The notes under the pieces are model-generated. The model worked only from the letters and a program-made list of their open reading frames with translations, ran no database searches and was not told where the DNA came from. 37,695 nucleotides of DNA from Verrucomicrobiota bacterium JB024 (lineage in GTDB: Bacteria; Verrucomicrobiota; Verrucomicrobiia; Opitutales; Cerasicoccaceae): the NCBI GenBank assembly GCA_030673825.1, contig JAUTCS010000047.1, forward strand, positions 1 to 37,695, in the 5' to 3' direction. Positions 31,247-37,695 of this stretch are shown here, in pieces. Positions within the stretch are counted from its first letter, which is position 1. The number at the start of each line of letters is the position of its first letter. The translations under genes were made by a program, and so were the position numbers.

Positions 31247-32079
31247 TCCATGTGCCTTCCGGACCGCAGCAGCTCGTCCAAGCTGATCCAGGCCTCCAGG
31301 GGGAGGGCTTCCGGGCGCAGGTTGGAGGCCGTACCGGCGGCTTCAAGAGCGGCCAGCCAGACGTCAAGCTCGGGGCGCTTCTCCTGGCGGGCGAGCGAGC
31401 CGATCTGCTTGCGGCGCTGGGTGAAGAACTTACGCATCAGCCCCCGGGTCTCGGCGGCGAAAGAGTAGGGCTGCTCGCGTCTTTCCAGGTGTAGCAGGAC
31501 AGAGTCGATATCCGGGGCCGGGTAAAAGCACGTGCGGGCCACGGCGTGGCCGGGGCGGCGGCGGTAGGCCGCGGCCAGGAACAGGCTGACCGCGCCGATG
31601 TTCTTGCCGCTGGGCTCGGCGGTGAAGCGGTCGGCGGCCTCCTTCTGAAGCATGAGGACCATCTTTTCCGGCAGGGGGCCGGCGAGGATTTTTTCCATCC
31701 ACGGGGTCGAGATGGCGTAGGGGAGGTTGGCCACGATCTTGAAGGGCCGGTCGCCGGGGAAGTCGGCCCGCGGCTTGTCCATGGCGTCGGCTTCGGCCAG
31801 GTGAAAGCGCGGCTCGGTCGCGCGACTTTCCCGCAGGGCGGCGGCCAGGCGGTGGTCCAACTCGACAGCGTAAACCTCTGCTCCCCGCTCCAGCAGGGCT
31901 CCGGTCAATGTCCCCAGGCCCGGCCCGACCTCGACCACGGTGTCCCCGGCGGCGACTTCGGCCAGCTCCAGGGATTTGCGGACGATGTTCGGATCGACCA
32001 GAAAGTTCTGCCCGAGTTTTTTGCTGGGGTGCAGTCCGAGGGTCTGCAGGCGCTCGCGCGTCTGGGAAAGGGTCAGCAT
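31243..32079 (-). CDS. rsmA: 16S rRNA dimethyladenosine transferase (RsmA/KsgA)
   Basis: Dimethylates the two adenines of the 3'-terminal helix of 16S rRNA, using S-adenosylmethionine, late in 30S assembly. The 278 residues show SKKLGQNFLVDPNIV near residue 19, the SAM-binding VVEVGPGLGTLTGALL, the catalytic NLPY motif (VANLPYAISTPW) and the C-terminal small domain with FFTQRRKQIGSLAR. Length is normal. The last codons read CAC ATG GAT TAA, where TTAA is the outer end of a dispersed repeat, so the repeat may have set or reset the C-terminus. It lies 157 bp downstream of the PiT-like gene, behind that gene's terminator. Confidence 0.96.
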   Translation of the reverse strand: MLTLSQTRERLQTLGLHPSKKLGQNFLVDPNIVRKSLELAEVAAGDTVVEVGPGLGTLTGALLERGAEVYAVELDHRLAAALRESRATEPRFHLAEADAMDKPRADFPGDRPFKIVANLPYAISTPWMEKILAGPLPEKMVLMLQKEAADRFTAEPSGKNIGAVSLFLAAAYRRRPGHAVARTCFYPAPDIDSVLLHLERREQPYSFAAETRGLMRKFFTQRRKQIGSLARQEKRPELDVWLAALEAAGTASNLRPEALPLEAWISLDELLRSGRHMD

Positions 32080-32160
32080 GCCGGGGTTAAGTTCCTGGTT
32101 TGAAAGTTTGAGGGTTTGAAAGTCGGGGAGGCGGTCCGGAAACTTACCCCATGCTTGCCA

Positions 32161-32210
32161 AATAAAAGAGCCCGTGGGCGTCAGGCAAGCGCTGCCTTCG
32201 GTCCACGGGC
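32161..32210 (-). terminator. Terminator of the PiT-like gene
   Basis: On the minus strand an 8-bp stem GCCCGTGG/CCACGGGC (32170-32177 with 32203-32210) holds an inner 5-bp stem AGGCA/TGCCT and is followed by TCTTTTATT. It starts 26 bp past the stop at 32237. Confidence 0.8.
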
Positions 32211-32236
32211 CCGGAAGTGAAAAAAGCGTTGGGTGT

Positions 32237-33424
32237 TTAGTTCGGGGTCGCCGGTTTGGTGGCGGGGGCTCCGACCGGGATCGCGGTTGGGGAAATGGCC
32301 GCGTCTGCCACAGGCTCGCTCACCTGCTCGGCAGCGACGGCAGGCTGTTGCTGGGACTCGTCCGATTTGGCGAGGTTGGCGTGCGAGAGCACGGGCAGGA
32401 ACATGGCCAGGACGATCGCCACCACGGAGCCGAAGAACGCCTTACCCGCGTCGGAGAAGACCAGATTGGTGAGTTTCTTCTTCTTGCGGTGGTGTAGGCG
32501 CAGGGCGATGCCGATTTCGCGCCCGGCGAGCAGCCCGAGGAAGACCCAGGTCGTGCTCATCGGCATTTTCGGGGGCCAGGGCACTTCCAGCCCCATGGCG
32601 TGGAAAAGCTTGGGAATGTAGTCCACCTTAAAGAACAGCAGCACCACCCCGTACATCAGGTCGATGAAGGTGGCTGAGCGGATATCCAGGGTATTGGTCT
32701 TGGAGGTGACGATCTTCTGGATGCGCCCGCCGCGTTCCTTGAAGAGGTAGCCCTGGAGCAGCGTCATGCCGCCCAGCGCGAGCGCGAGGCCCCACCAGGA
32801 GAGCTCCCGGGGCAGGTACACAAAGATATTTGCCAAGTCCTGCACCAGCCACATTGACCACAGGAAGCCGGTCGAGAGCCACTGAAAGACCGTCCAGAAC
32901 GGGTGCAGGCTATTGTGGTGCTCTCCTTCATCGTAGATCTTGCGCTCCATTTTGTAGAGCACGAGCACGCATATCACAAAACCGAGGGCGAAGGCGATGC
33001 CGTAGCCGACGAGCGACTTCTGCATCATGGTCTTGAACAGGTCGATCGCGCCGCTGGCGTCCTTGCCCTGCTGGGCGGCCACGAGGGCCTTGAAGCCCGT
33101 CAGCACGAGCAGCGAGGTGCTCACCGGGATGCCCATGCGCGTGAGGATGACCAGGCACAGGGGCGGCAGGACAAACAGCCAGGTGAAAACCATCGGCATC
33201 TCGATCTTCTTCGCGGCAAGCCGCCCGAAGGCGGGGTCCCCGCCGTTGGCGATCCAGCCCCACGTGACCGTGACGATCATGATGCCGGATATCCATATCC
33301 AGAGTACCCACCAGGGGCGTTTCGAGTTCGACGACAGGTACGTGCCGAGCGTTTGAATCGAATCGTTTGCGACAATGGCATAAGCCGCCAGCGCAAAGCC
33401 GAGAATCATGAAGAATTCTGACAT
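32237..33424 (-). CDS. Multi-pass membrane protein, distant PiT (inorganic phosphate transporter)-like
   Basis: A 395-residue inner-membrane protein with about nine or ten hydrophobic segments and a Pro/Ala-rich tail (VPVGAPATKPATPN-like end). Three motifs resemble PiT transporters: ANDSIQTLGTYLSS near the N-terminus (compare GANDVANALGT), RMGIPVSTSLLVLTGF at about residue 97, and a second KMPMSTTWVFLGLLAG near 288 (compare GIPVSTTHALVG in each half of PiT). This suggests the same inverted-repeat fold, but the second Asn-Asp motif is not clear and the substrate need not be phosphate. It is a single gene with its own terminator. No Shine-Dalgarno motif. Confidence 0.75.
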   Translation of the reverse strand: MSEFFMILGFALAAYAIVANDSIQTLGTYLSSNSKRPWWVLWIWISGIMIVTVTWGWIANGGDPAFGRLAAKKIEMPMVFTWLFVLPPLCLVILTRMGIPVSTSLLVLTGFKALVAAQQGKDASGAIDLFKTMMQKSLVGYGIAFALGFVICVLVLYKMERKIYDEGEHHNSLHPFWTVFQWLSTGFLWSMWLVQDLANIFVYLPRELSWWGLALALGGMTLLQGYLFKERGGRIQKIVTSKTNTLDIRSATFIDLMYGVVLLFFKVDYIPKLFHAMGLEVPWPPKMPMSTTWVFLGLLAGREIGIALRLHHRKKKKLTNLVFSDAGKAFFGSVVAIVLAMFLPVLSHANLAKSDESQQQPAVAAEQVSEPVADAAISPTAIPVGAPATKPATPN

Positions 33425-33444
33425 ACTAAACCGAAGTGCTGTTG

Positions 33445-33672
33445 CTAGAGGACCGGTACTGGCGAGGCGTGCGGCAGGCCCGGTGCCGGGCTCGCCACGA
33501 AGGCGTTAAGCTTTTCTGCCCCGGCGGCGCCGGATGCCCGGTTGGGAGCGGCTTGTGGCCATCTCACCCGGGCGGGAACCCCAGCCCCCTCCTGAATCCG
33601 GGTCCCATCCGATACGCGGGCCTGGATGACCTCCATTCCGGCGGGATGACTCTCAGGAGGAGTGGTGCTCAT
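33445..33672 (-). CDS. Possible 75-aa small ORF, weak support
   Basis: An ATG-started frame of 75 codons, Pro/Ala-rich (MSTTPPESHPAGMEVIQARV...), ends 20 bp before the PiT-like gene. Its third-codon GC is clearly lower than that of neighbouring genes, and no domain is seen, so it may be a chance frame in the 358-bp gap 33425-33782. Nothing else is evident there apart from the TAACAAT repeats at 33751-33785. Confidence 0.2.
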   Translation of the reverse strand: MSTTPPESHPAGMEVIQARVSDGTRIQEGAGVPARVRWPQAAPNRASGAAGAEKLNAFVASPAPGLPHASPVPVL

Positions 33673-33750
33673 GGGAAACGATAAAAGACATGTTGTACGC
33701 GGCCAATTCGTTAGAGAGCAATCAAACTCGCACGGCTGGCACCATTTCGA

Positions 33751-33785
33751 TAACAATGTAACAATCGTAACAATCGTAACAATTA
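33751..33785. repeat. Tandem TAACAATCG repeat overlapping the trpC stop
   Basis: Four tandem units: TAACAATG, TAACAATCG, TAACAATCG, TAACAATTA. The last includes the complement of the trpC stop codon (33783-33785). AT-rich and out of character with its surroundings. Confidence 0.8.
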
Positions 33786-34580
33786 CTCCAGGTTATGGAG
33801 TTCCTGGACGAAATCCTCGGGTTCGTCGTGCTTCATCAGCGCTTCGCCGATGAGCACGGCCTTGGCCCCGGCCTCCCAGACGCGGATGCCGTCCTCGATC
33901 GTGAAGATGCCGCTTTCGCTCACCGGGAGGACGTCGTCCGGGATCTGCGGGATGAGCTCCTCGGAGAAGGCGAGGTCTGTGCGGAAGCGGGCCAGGTCGC
34001 GGTTGTTGACCCCGATCATCTCCGGCTCGAAGCGCAGGGCGCGTTCCAGCTCGGGGGCGGTGTGGATCTCGTAAAGGATGTCCAGCCCGGCGAGCCCGGC
34101 GGCGTCGCGCAGGCGCTCAATCTCGTCGTCCTGAAGGGCGCGCACGATGATCAGGATGCAGCGGGCTCCGGCCTCGGCGGCCTCCAGCACCTGAAGCGGG
34201 TGGACCATGAAGTCCTTGCGCAGGCAGGGGATGGGGCGGCGGTGGTCGCCCAAAAAGTCTGTCACCGCCCAGAGGTCTTTCAGTGAGCCACCGAAGTATT
34301 TCTCGTCGGTGAGCACGGAGATGGCGTCGGCCTCGGCGTTGAGGTACTTGCGGGCCTGCTCCTCGGCCACGGGCAGCTCGGCGATTTGTCCGGCAGACGG
34401 GGAGCGGCGTTTGATCTCGGCGATCACGCCCAGGCCGGGGGCCTGCGCCAGTGCCTCGATAAAGCCCGGCCCGGTCCGCGGGCGGTCACCGAAGCGGGCC
34501 AGCTCGGCCTCGCTCACGGGGCGCAGTCGGTTGGCGATCTCCTCGCGCTTGTGCGCCATGATCTCGGTCAGCTTGTCCAT
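33783..34580 (-). CDS. trpC: Indole-3-glycerol phosphate synthase (TrpC)
   Basis: Closes the indole ring in tryptophan biosynthesis: CdRP to indole-3-glycerol phosphate plus CO2 and water. The 265-residue TIM barrel has VIAEIKRRSPSAG near residue 52, ISVLTDEKYFGGS, PCLRKDFMVHPLQV, MIGVNNRDLARF and LPVSESGIF, covering the catalytic Lys, Glu and Asn residues. Length is typical. I use the ATG at 34580; a GTG directly before it (34583) is possible. No other trp gene is adjacent, so the pathway genes are scattered or lie elsewhere. A 228-bp repeat element lies upstream. Confidence 0.96.
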   Translation of the reverse strand: MDKLTEIMAHKREEIANRLRPVSEAELARFGDRPRTGPGFIEALAQAPGLGVIAEIKRRSPSAGQIAELPVAEEQARKYLNAEADAISVLTDEKYFGGSLKDLWAVTDFLGDHRRPIPCLRKDFMVHPLQVLEAAEAGARCILIIVRALQDDEIERLRDAAGLAGLDILYEIHTAPELERALRFEPEMIGVNNRDLARFRTDLAFSEELIPQIPDDVLPVSESGIFTIEDGIRVWEAGAKAVLIGEALMKHDEPEDFVQELHNLE

Positions 34581-34714
34581 CACAGGGAAAAGGGTCGGGT
34601 GTCGGTGTCGGAAAGGTCAACCGGCGCGGGCCGGAGTGGAGAACGGGAAAGCCTTCGCGCTTGCCCCGGTTTTTTCAATGCCTAATCGCGCCCTGTAATC
34701 TAAATAATGGGATG

Positions 34715-34942
34715 AACCACAAAGGACACAGAGGGCACAAAGCGCTGTCGCTATCCGGTGATCGCCACCAAAAAAATGCGAGTATTATGGTGGAGCGAAT
34801 TCCCCATACGCTGATGGATAGCCCACCTTGAGCTATAAAAAATAATCGCCAGGCCCCGTTCGTCTTGACGCGCACCTGCGGAGAAGAGAAGGGCTCCCGT
34901 CAGCAGCGGCAGCGCTTTGTGCTCTTTGTGTCCTTTGTGGTT
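34715..34942. repeat. 228-bp MITE-like element with 38-bp terminal inverted repeats
   Basis: Arms 34715-34752 and 34905-34942 are complementary at 35 of 38 positions. Each arm has three 9-nt units (CCACAAAGG, ACACAGAGG, GCACAAAG on the left), followed by a shared CGCTG-n-CGCT extension. The 152-bp centre is not coding and includes an A-run and CCACC/GGTGG pair. It fills about half of the 448-bp gap between the divergent genes trpC and mazG. Nothing else is seen in 34584-34714. Confidence 0.85.
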
Positions 34943-34991
34943 AATGTGAAACTCTGGGCTTGCCGTTTTGCGTGGAAAGCGCCGGGAGGGG

Positions 34992-35020
34992 TTGCCTTTG
35001 CGGTGGGGAATGTACAGAAT
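34992..35020 (+). promoter_or_regulatory. Possible mazG promoter
   Basis: TTGCCT (34992-34997) and CAGAAT (35015-35020) at 17-nt spacing, with TG two bases ahead of the -10 region. Transcription would start about 5 nt before the ATG at 35032. Moderate match only. Confidence 0.35.
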
Positions 35021-35031
35021 AGGCACCAGTT

Positions 35032-35739
35032 ATGAGCGAAACGACGGCTTCCTCCTCCACGCAAACCGCCCCCGGCGGCAGCGCTCTTTTCGCGCTGCGC
35101 CAGACCGTAGCCCGCCTGCGGGCCCCCGGCGGCTGCCCGTGGGACATCGAGCAGACCCACCAGTCCCTTTGCGATTGTCTGGTCGAGGAAGTGGCTGAGC
35201 TGCTGGAGACGATCGACCGGCTCGACATGGAGCACATGCGCGAGGAGCTGGGTGACCTGCTGCTCCAGGTCGTCATGCACGCCCAGATGGCCGAGGAGGC
35301 CGGGTACTTTGACCTGGAGGCCGTCGCCGCCGAGATCAACGAAAAGCTCATCCGCCGCCACCCGCACGTCTTCGGCGACCTCGACCTGGCCGACTCCGAC
35401 GCCGTGCTCCAGAACTGGGACCGGATCAAGGCCGAGGAAAAAAAGAACGGCGTCCAGAGTGAAGGCCTTTTCAAGCACCTGCCCCCGCGCCTGAGCGCCC
35501 TGCTCACCGCCCGCGACGTCTTTAAGCAGATCAACAAAAAGCAATTGCCCGCACCTCCAAGCGTGGATAAAAAGGGGATTGAAGCGCTCGCTGCCGGGCT
35601 TTCCGAAGCGGAAGTGGGTAAGCGGCTCTTCGAGCTGGCCGCGGCCTGCCGCCTGGCCGGGATCGATCCGGAGTCCGCACTGCGGCGTTTCACGCAAACC
35701 GTTCAGGACCAGACAGAAGCCCGTGCCGCTAAAAGCTGA
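35032..35739 (+). CDS. mazG: Nucleoside triphosphate pyrophosphohydrolase (MazG)
   Basis: Hydrolyses (d)NTPs to NMP and pyrophosphate, a house-cleaning and stress enzyme. The 235 residues start with a Ser/Thr-rich tail, then LRAPGGCPWDIEQTHQSL, the metal-binding EEVAELLETI and REELGDLLLQVVMHAQM (ExxE ... ExxD), and further EKLIRRHPHVFGD and VLQNWDRIKAEEK, all classic MazG features. A second, degenerate all-alpha MazG half is hinted at by VGKRLFELAAACRLAGIDPESALRR. Length is typical for two-domain MazG. It overlaps the YgjP-like gene by 17 bp. Confidence 0.95.
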   Translation: MSETTASSSTQTAPGGSALFALRQTVARLRAPGGCPWDIEQTHQSLCDCLVEEVAELLETIDRLDMEHMREELGDLLLQVVMHAQMAEEAGYFDLEAVAAEINEKLIRRHPHVFGDLDLADSDAVLQNWDRIKAEEKKNGVQSEGLFKHLPPRLSALLTARDVFKQINKKQLPAPPSVDKKGIEALAAGLSEAEVGKRLFELAAACRLAGIDPESALRRFTQTVQDQTEARAAKS

Positions 35740-36469
35740 CAACCTCAAGCTGACCGAAGTCGAGACCTCGCAGGGCCCCGTGCTGGTTCCCTATGAGGTG
35801 CGCCGCCGCAAGGGCTCCCGCTACATCAAGCTCTCCATCGGCCTGCGTAACCACGCCGTCCTCTCCGTTCCCTGGCTCTGCCCCATGGCCGAGGCCATGG
35901 CCTTCCTGCGTTCGCAGGGCCCTTGGCTGGAGGAAAATTTTAAACAGAACCCCTCGCGCTGCTCGCTCACCCAGTACCTGGAGGCCAATCCGCGCCTCTA
36001 CGGCCTCGGCCACGTCCTGCGCCTGAGCCTGGAGCTGACCCGCGCCCGGCCCTTCTATATCTATGACACGCTCCGGGGCGAGGTCGAGATGCGCCTGCGG
36101 GCCGACGAGGACCGCGAGGTCGGGACCGTCGCCCTCGTGCGTGCCTTTGCCGCCGAGGTCGTGGAAAAGCGTACCCGCGAGCTCGCCGCCGAACACGGCC
36201 TCAAGATCGGGCGCGTCAGCGTGCGCGACCAGTCCAGCCGCTGGGGCTCATGCTCAAGCAGCCGTACGATTTCGCTGAACTGGCGGCTCGTCCTGCTGCG
36301 GCCCAATCTTCAGGACCACGTCATCCTGCACGAGCTGGCCCACCTCACGGAGATGAACCACAGCCCGCGCTTCTGGGCCCTGCTGCGCAGCTACGACCCG
36401 CGCACCGACCAGCACAACTCCCAGCTCAACCCCGCCGCCTCCCGCCTCATGCCCCTGGGCAGGGCATAG
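35723..36469 (+). CDS. YgjP/SprT-like zinc metallopeptidase (M48-type, DUF45)
   Basis: A 248-residue predicted metalloprotease. It shows the N-terminal RRRKGSRYIKLSI strand pattern of YgjP, the DQSSRWGSCSSSRTISLNWRL motif and the zinc site VILHELAHLTEMNHSPRFW (HExxH, then the distal H in NHSxxFW). In E. coli YgjP is a small DUF45 protein of uncertain substrate. Starts are non-ATG: GTG at 35723, overlapping the mazG stop by 17 bp, is the best; GTG 35780 is an alternative. The frame is open further back but inside mazG. Probably co-transcribed with mazG. Confidence 0.88.
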   Translation: MPLKADNLKLTEVETSQGPVLVPYEVRRRKGSRYIKLSIGLRNHAVLSVPWLCPMAEAMAFLRSQGPWLEENFKQNPSRCSLTQYLEANPRLYGLGHVLRLSLELTRARPFYIYDTLRGEVEMRLRADEDREVGTVALVRAFAAEVVEKRTRELAAEHGLKIGRVSVRDQSSRWGSCSSSRTISLNWRLVLLRPNLQDHVILHELAHLTEMNHSPRFWALLRSYDPRTDQHNSQLNPAASRLMPLGRA

Positions 36470-36500
36470 GCAGGGTCCGGCTGGACCAGCATTCACGGTT

Positions 36501-36570
36501 TTAACCACGGATGCCACGGATCGCACGGATGAGATCAAATATCCGAGTCATCTGTGTTATCCGTGGTTAA
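36501..36570. repeat. Compact CACGGAT inverted repeat
   Basis: Two 30-nt arms, 36501-36530 and 36541-36570, each begin TTAACCACGGAT at the outer edge with three 9-nt units and are separated by 10 nt (24 of 30 complementary). The right arm's third unit (CTCGGAT) matches the right arm at 18961, so copies share arm-specific differences. Confidence 0.85.
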
Positions 36571-36713
36571 ATCAATGATTTCCTATTTCTGGTAAGAACG
36601 AGGCCTATCACGAGCCCAGGCTTGAGTTTTCGGCGCGAGTGCGGCATAGAGGGCAGACTCTCTCCGGGCGGGGCAACTGCAGGTCTATTCAATTAGCCTA
36701 AGCTTTTGACCGC

Positions 36714-36741
36714 TTGATTTTCCGAAAAATCCTCCTATAAT
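36714..36741 (+). promoter_or_regulatory. Strong candidate promoter of the P-type ATPase gene
   Basis: TTGATT (36714-36719), 16-nt spacer, perfect TATAAT (36736-36741). Transcription would begin about 12 nt before the TTG start at 36761. This is the best sigma-70-like promoter in the window. Confidence 0.7.
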
Positions 36742-36760
36742 CCGAAGCATCTCTCTCGCT

Positions 36761-37695
36761 TTGCCAGTTTCTGCTGAATACGCCCCCCCGCGCGCGCCGT
36801 CCGCCTCCTGCTGCTGCCACGAGGACGAGGCCCCCGGTCTGTCCATCGGGGAGGAACGCTGGGGCAAGACCTGGCTAAAGGTTGCCATCGCGCTCGTTAT
36901 CGCGGGGCAGGGGATGATTTTCGGGCTCGGGTACAACACTGCGGACCCGCGTCCCACTTTCGGGACGCCGGTGTACTGGGTGCTCAACGGCGGGCTGCTC
37001 CTCTCCGCCGTGGTGGTGATGGCTTTGTTAGGGCCGCCGCTGTTCGCCGAGACCTGGCGCACGCTGCGGCGCGGGCGGCTGACGGTGGAGTCGCTCTTTA
37101 CCCTGACCATGCTCGGGGCCTTCGGCGGTTCGCTTCTGTCCACCCTGACCGGCACCGGCAGCCTCTATTATGAAGTCGTGGCCATCGTGCTGGCAATTTA
37201 CACCATCGGCAAAACCCTCGGGGCGCGTTCGCGGGCCAAGGCGCTGAAAGCGGCGGAGCGGCTGCGGACGGACTTCGACCATGCGTGGATCGCTGCCTGC
37301 GGGCCGGAAGGTCGGCGGCGGGTTAAGCTCGCCCAGCTCCGGGCCGGGCAGCGGGTGCTCGTCGCGCCCGGCGAACCGGTTACGGTGGACGGCGTGATCC
37401 TGTCCGGCGAGGGCTACGTGGCCGAGACCGCCATCAATGGCGAGACCGAGCCCGCCCGGCGTGGGGTGGGGGACCAAGTCTTCGCGGGCAGCTACGCGGT
37501 GGACGCCACGCTGGAGATCGAGGCGCGGGCGTTGGCCGGTTCGCGCCAGCTTGACGCCATCCTCGCAACCATCGAGCAGGCCCGCCTAAAACCGTCCCGC
37601 CTCCAGGCCCAGGCCGACCGGTTGACCCGCTATTTCGTGCCCTTCGTCCTGACCGTGGCCGTGGCCACCTTTGTCCTGTGGCTGCCGCATGTGCC
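36761..37695 (+). CDS. Heavy-metal P1B-type ATPase, N-terminal part, cut by window edge
   Basis: Metal-exporting P-type ATPase in the CopA/CcoI/Zn-Cd group; 311 codons are present. The N-terminus has a cysteine/acid cluster SCCCHEDEAPG (about residues 12-22) but no HMA domain with CxxC. Four membrane segments follow (VAIALVIAGQGMIFGLGY; YWVLNGGLLLSAVVVMALLG; LFTLTMLGAFGGSLLSTL; YEVVAIVLAIYTIGKTLG), then the actuator domain with INGETEPARRGVGD (TGE loop as NGE) and VFAGSYA. The phosphorylation site DKTGT and CPC-type metal site lie beyond the edge. The frame has no ATG before the first membrane segment; the TTG at 36761 fits the promoter and gives a sensible start. Metal specificity cannot be told here; the short HMA-less N-terminus slightly favours CcoI-like. 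Confidence 0.85.
   Translation, partial: MPVSAEYAPPRAPSASCCCHEDEAPGLSIGEERWGKTWLKVAIALVIAGQGMIFGLGYNTADPRPTFGTPVYWVLNGGLLLSAVVVMALLGPPLFAETWRTLRRGRLTVESLFTLTMLGAFGGSLLSTLTGTGSLYYEVVAIVLAIYTIGKTLGARSRAKALKAAERLRTDFDHAWIAACGPEGRRRVKLAQLRAGQRVLVAPGEPVTVDGVILSGEGYVAETAINGETEPARRGVGDQVFAGSYAVDATLEIEARALAGSRQLDAILATIEQARLKPSRLQAQADRLTRYFVPFVLTVAVATFVLWLPHV

Noticed and set aside
33425-33782. Riboswitch upstream of the PiT-like gene
   Set aside because: The gap is GC-rich and foldable, but I could not match it to any known riboswitch core.
34751-35026. Short minus-strand frames rich in NHKGHKEHK-like peptide (also 31092-31367, 18977-19192, 12341-12616)
   Set aside because: The His/Lys/Arg-rich peptide is just the translation of the 9-nt repeat units; not genes.

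Overview
The window is GC-rich, densely packed chromosomal DNA from what is most likely a member of the Verrucomicrobiota (class Opitutia/Opitutae, possibly near Puniceicoccales; the rank below phylum is a guess). The signs are two PEP-CTERM-tailed exported proteins, an H-X9-DG pseudopilin, a secreted protein with the verrucomicrobial-type 'NGLNNILEYAFGG' C-terminus, a type II (eukaryote-like) glutamine synthetase, a Cys-type sulfatase without signal peptide, and almost no Shine-Dalgarno sequences. No transposase, integrase, phage gene, rRNA or CRISPR array is visible.

Layout. 1-5618 (all minus): a sulfatase cut by the left edge, then a tight rfbF-rfbG-rfbH-SDR operon that makes CDP-activated 3,6-dideoxyhexose for surface glycans. 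5734-7550 (plus): ada and alkB, an alkylation-repair pair behind a candidate Ada operator. 7849-7939 (minus): tRNA-Ser(GCU). 8094-12320: heme uptake and use, hmuTUV on minus and a divergent hmuS/hemS on plus, with a Fur-like palindrome between them. 12808-15862: a divergent pair of exported proteins (PEP-CTERM; InlB-repeat protein plus pseudopilin) whose shared intergenic space has a similar Fur-like palindrome. 16395-18839: glnII, then a very small kinase-like protein paired with a PP2C phosphatase. 19039-23078: a mercuric-reductase-like flavoprotein, a periplasmic transglutaminase-like protein and a lipoprotein coupled to it. 23225-26181 (minus): O-antigen ligase/polymerase-like protein, DJ-1/PfpI protein, membrane-anchored alpha/beta hydrolase. 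26199-31013 (plus): PLP aminotransferase, heparinase II/III-type lyase, second PEP-CTERM protein. 31243-34580 (minus): rsmA, a distant PiT-like membrane protein, trpC. 35032-37695 (plus): mazG, a YgjP-like metallopeptidase and a heavy-metal P-type ATPase cut by the right edge.

The most striking non-coding structure is a dispersed family of inverted repeats built from 9-nt units (NCACRRAKN after a TTAAC lead). At least eight loci carry it. It is nested in places (one core type inside another), and it occupies five of the six convergent gene junctions; the sixth holds a different set of palindromes. A 228-bp copy with 38-bp near-perfect arms sits in front of mazG, and one copy supplies the rsmA stop codon. 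Several plausible promoters lie so close to start codons that leaders would be about 0-16 nt, in keeping with the lack of Shine-Dalgarno motifs.

All functions come from reading motifs and family resemblance; no database search was possible.
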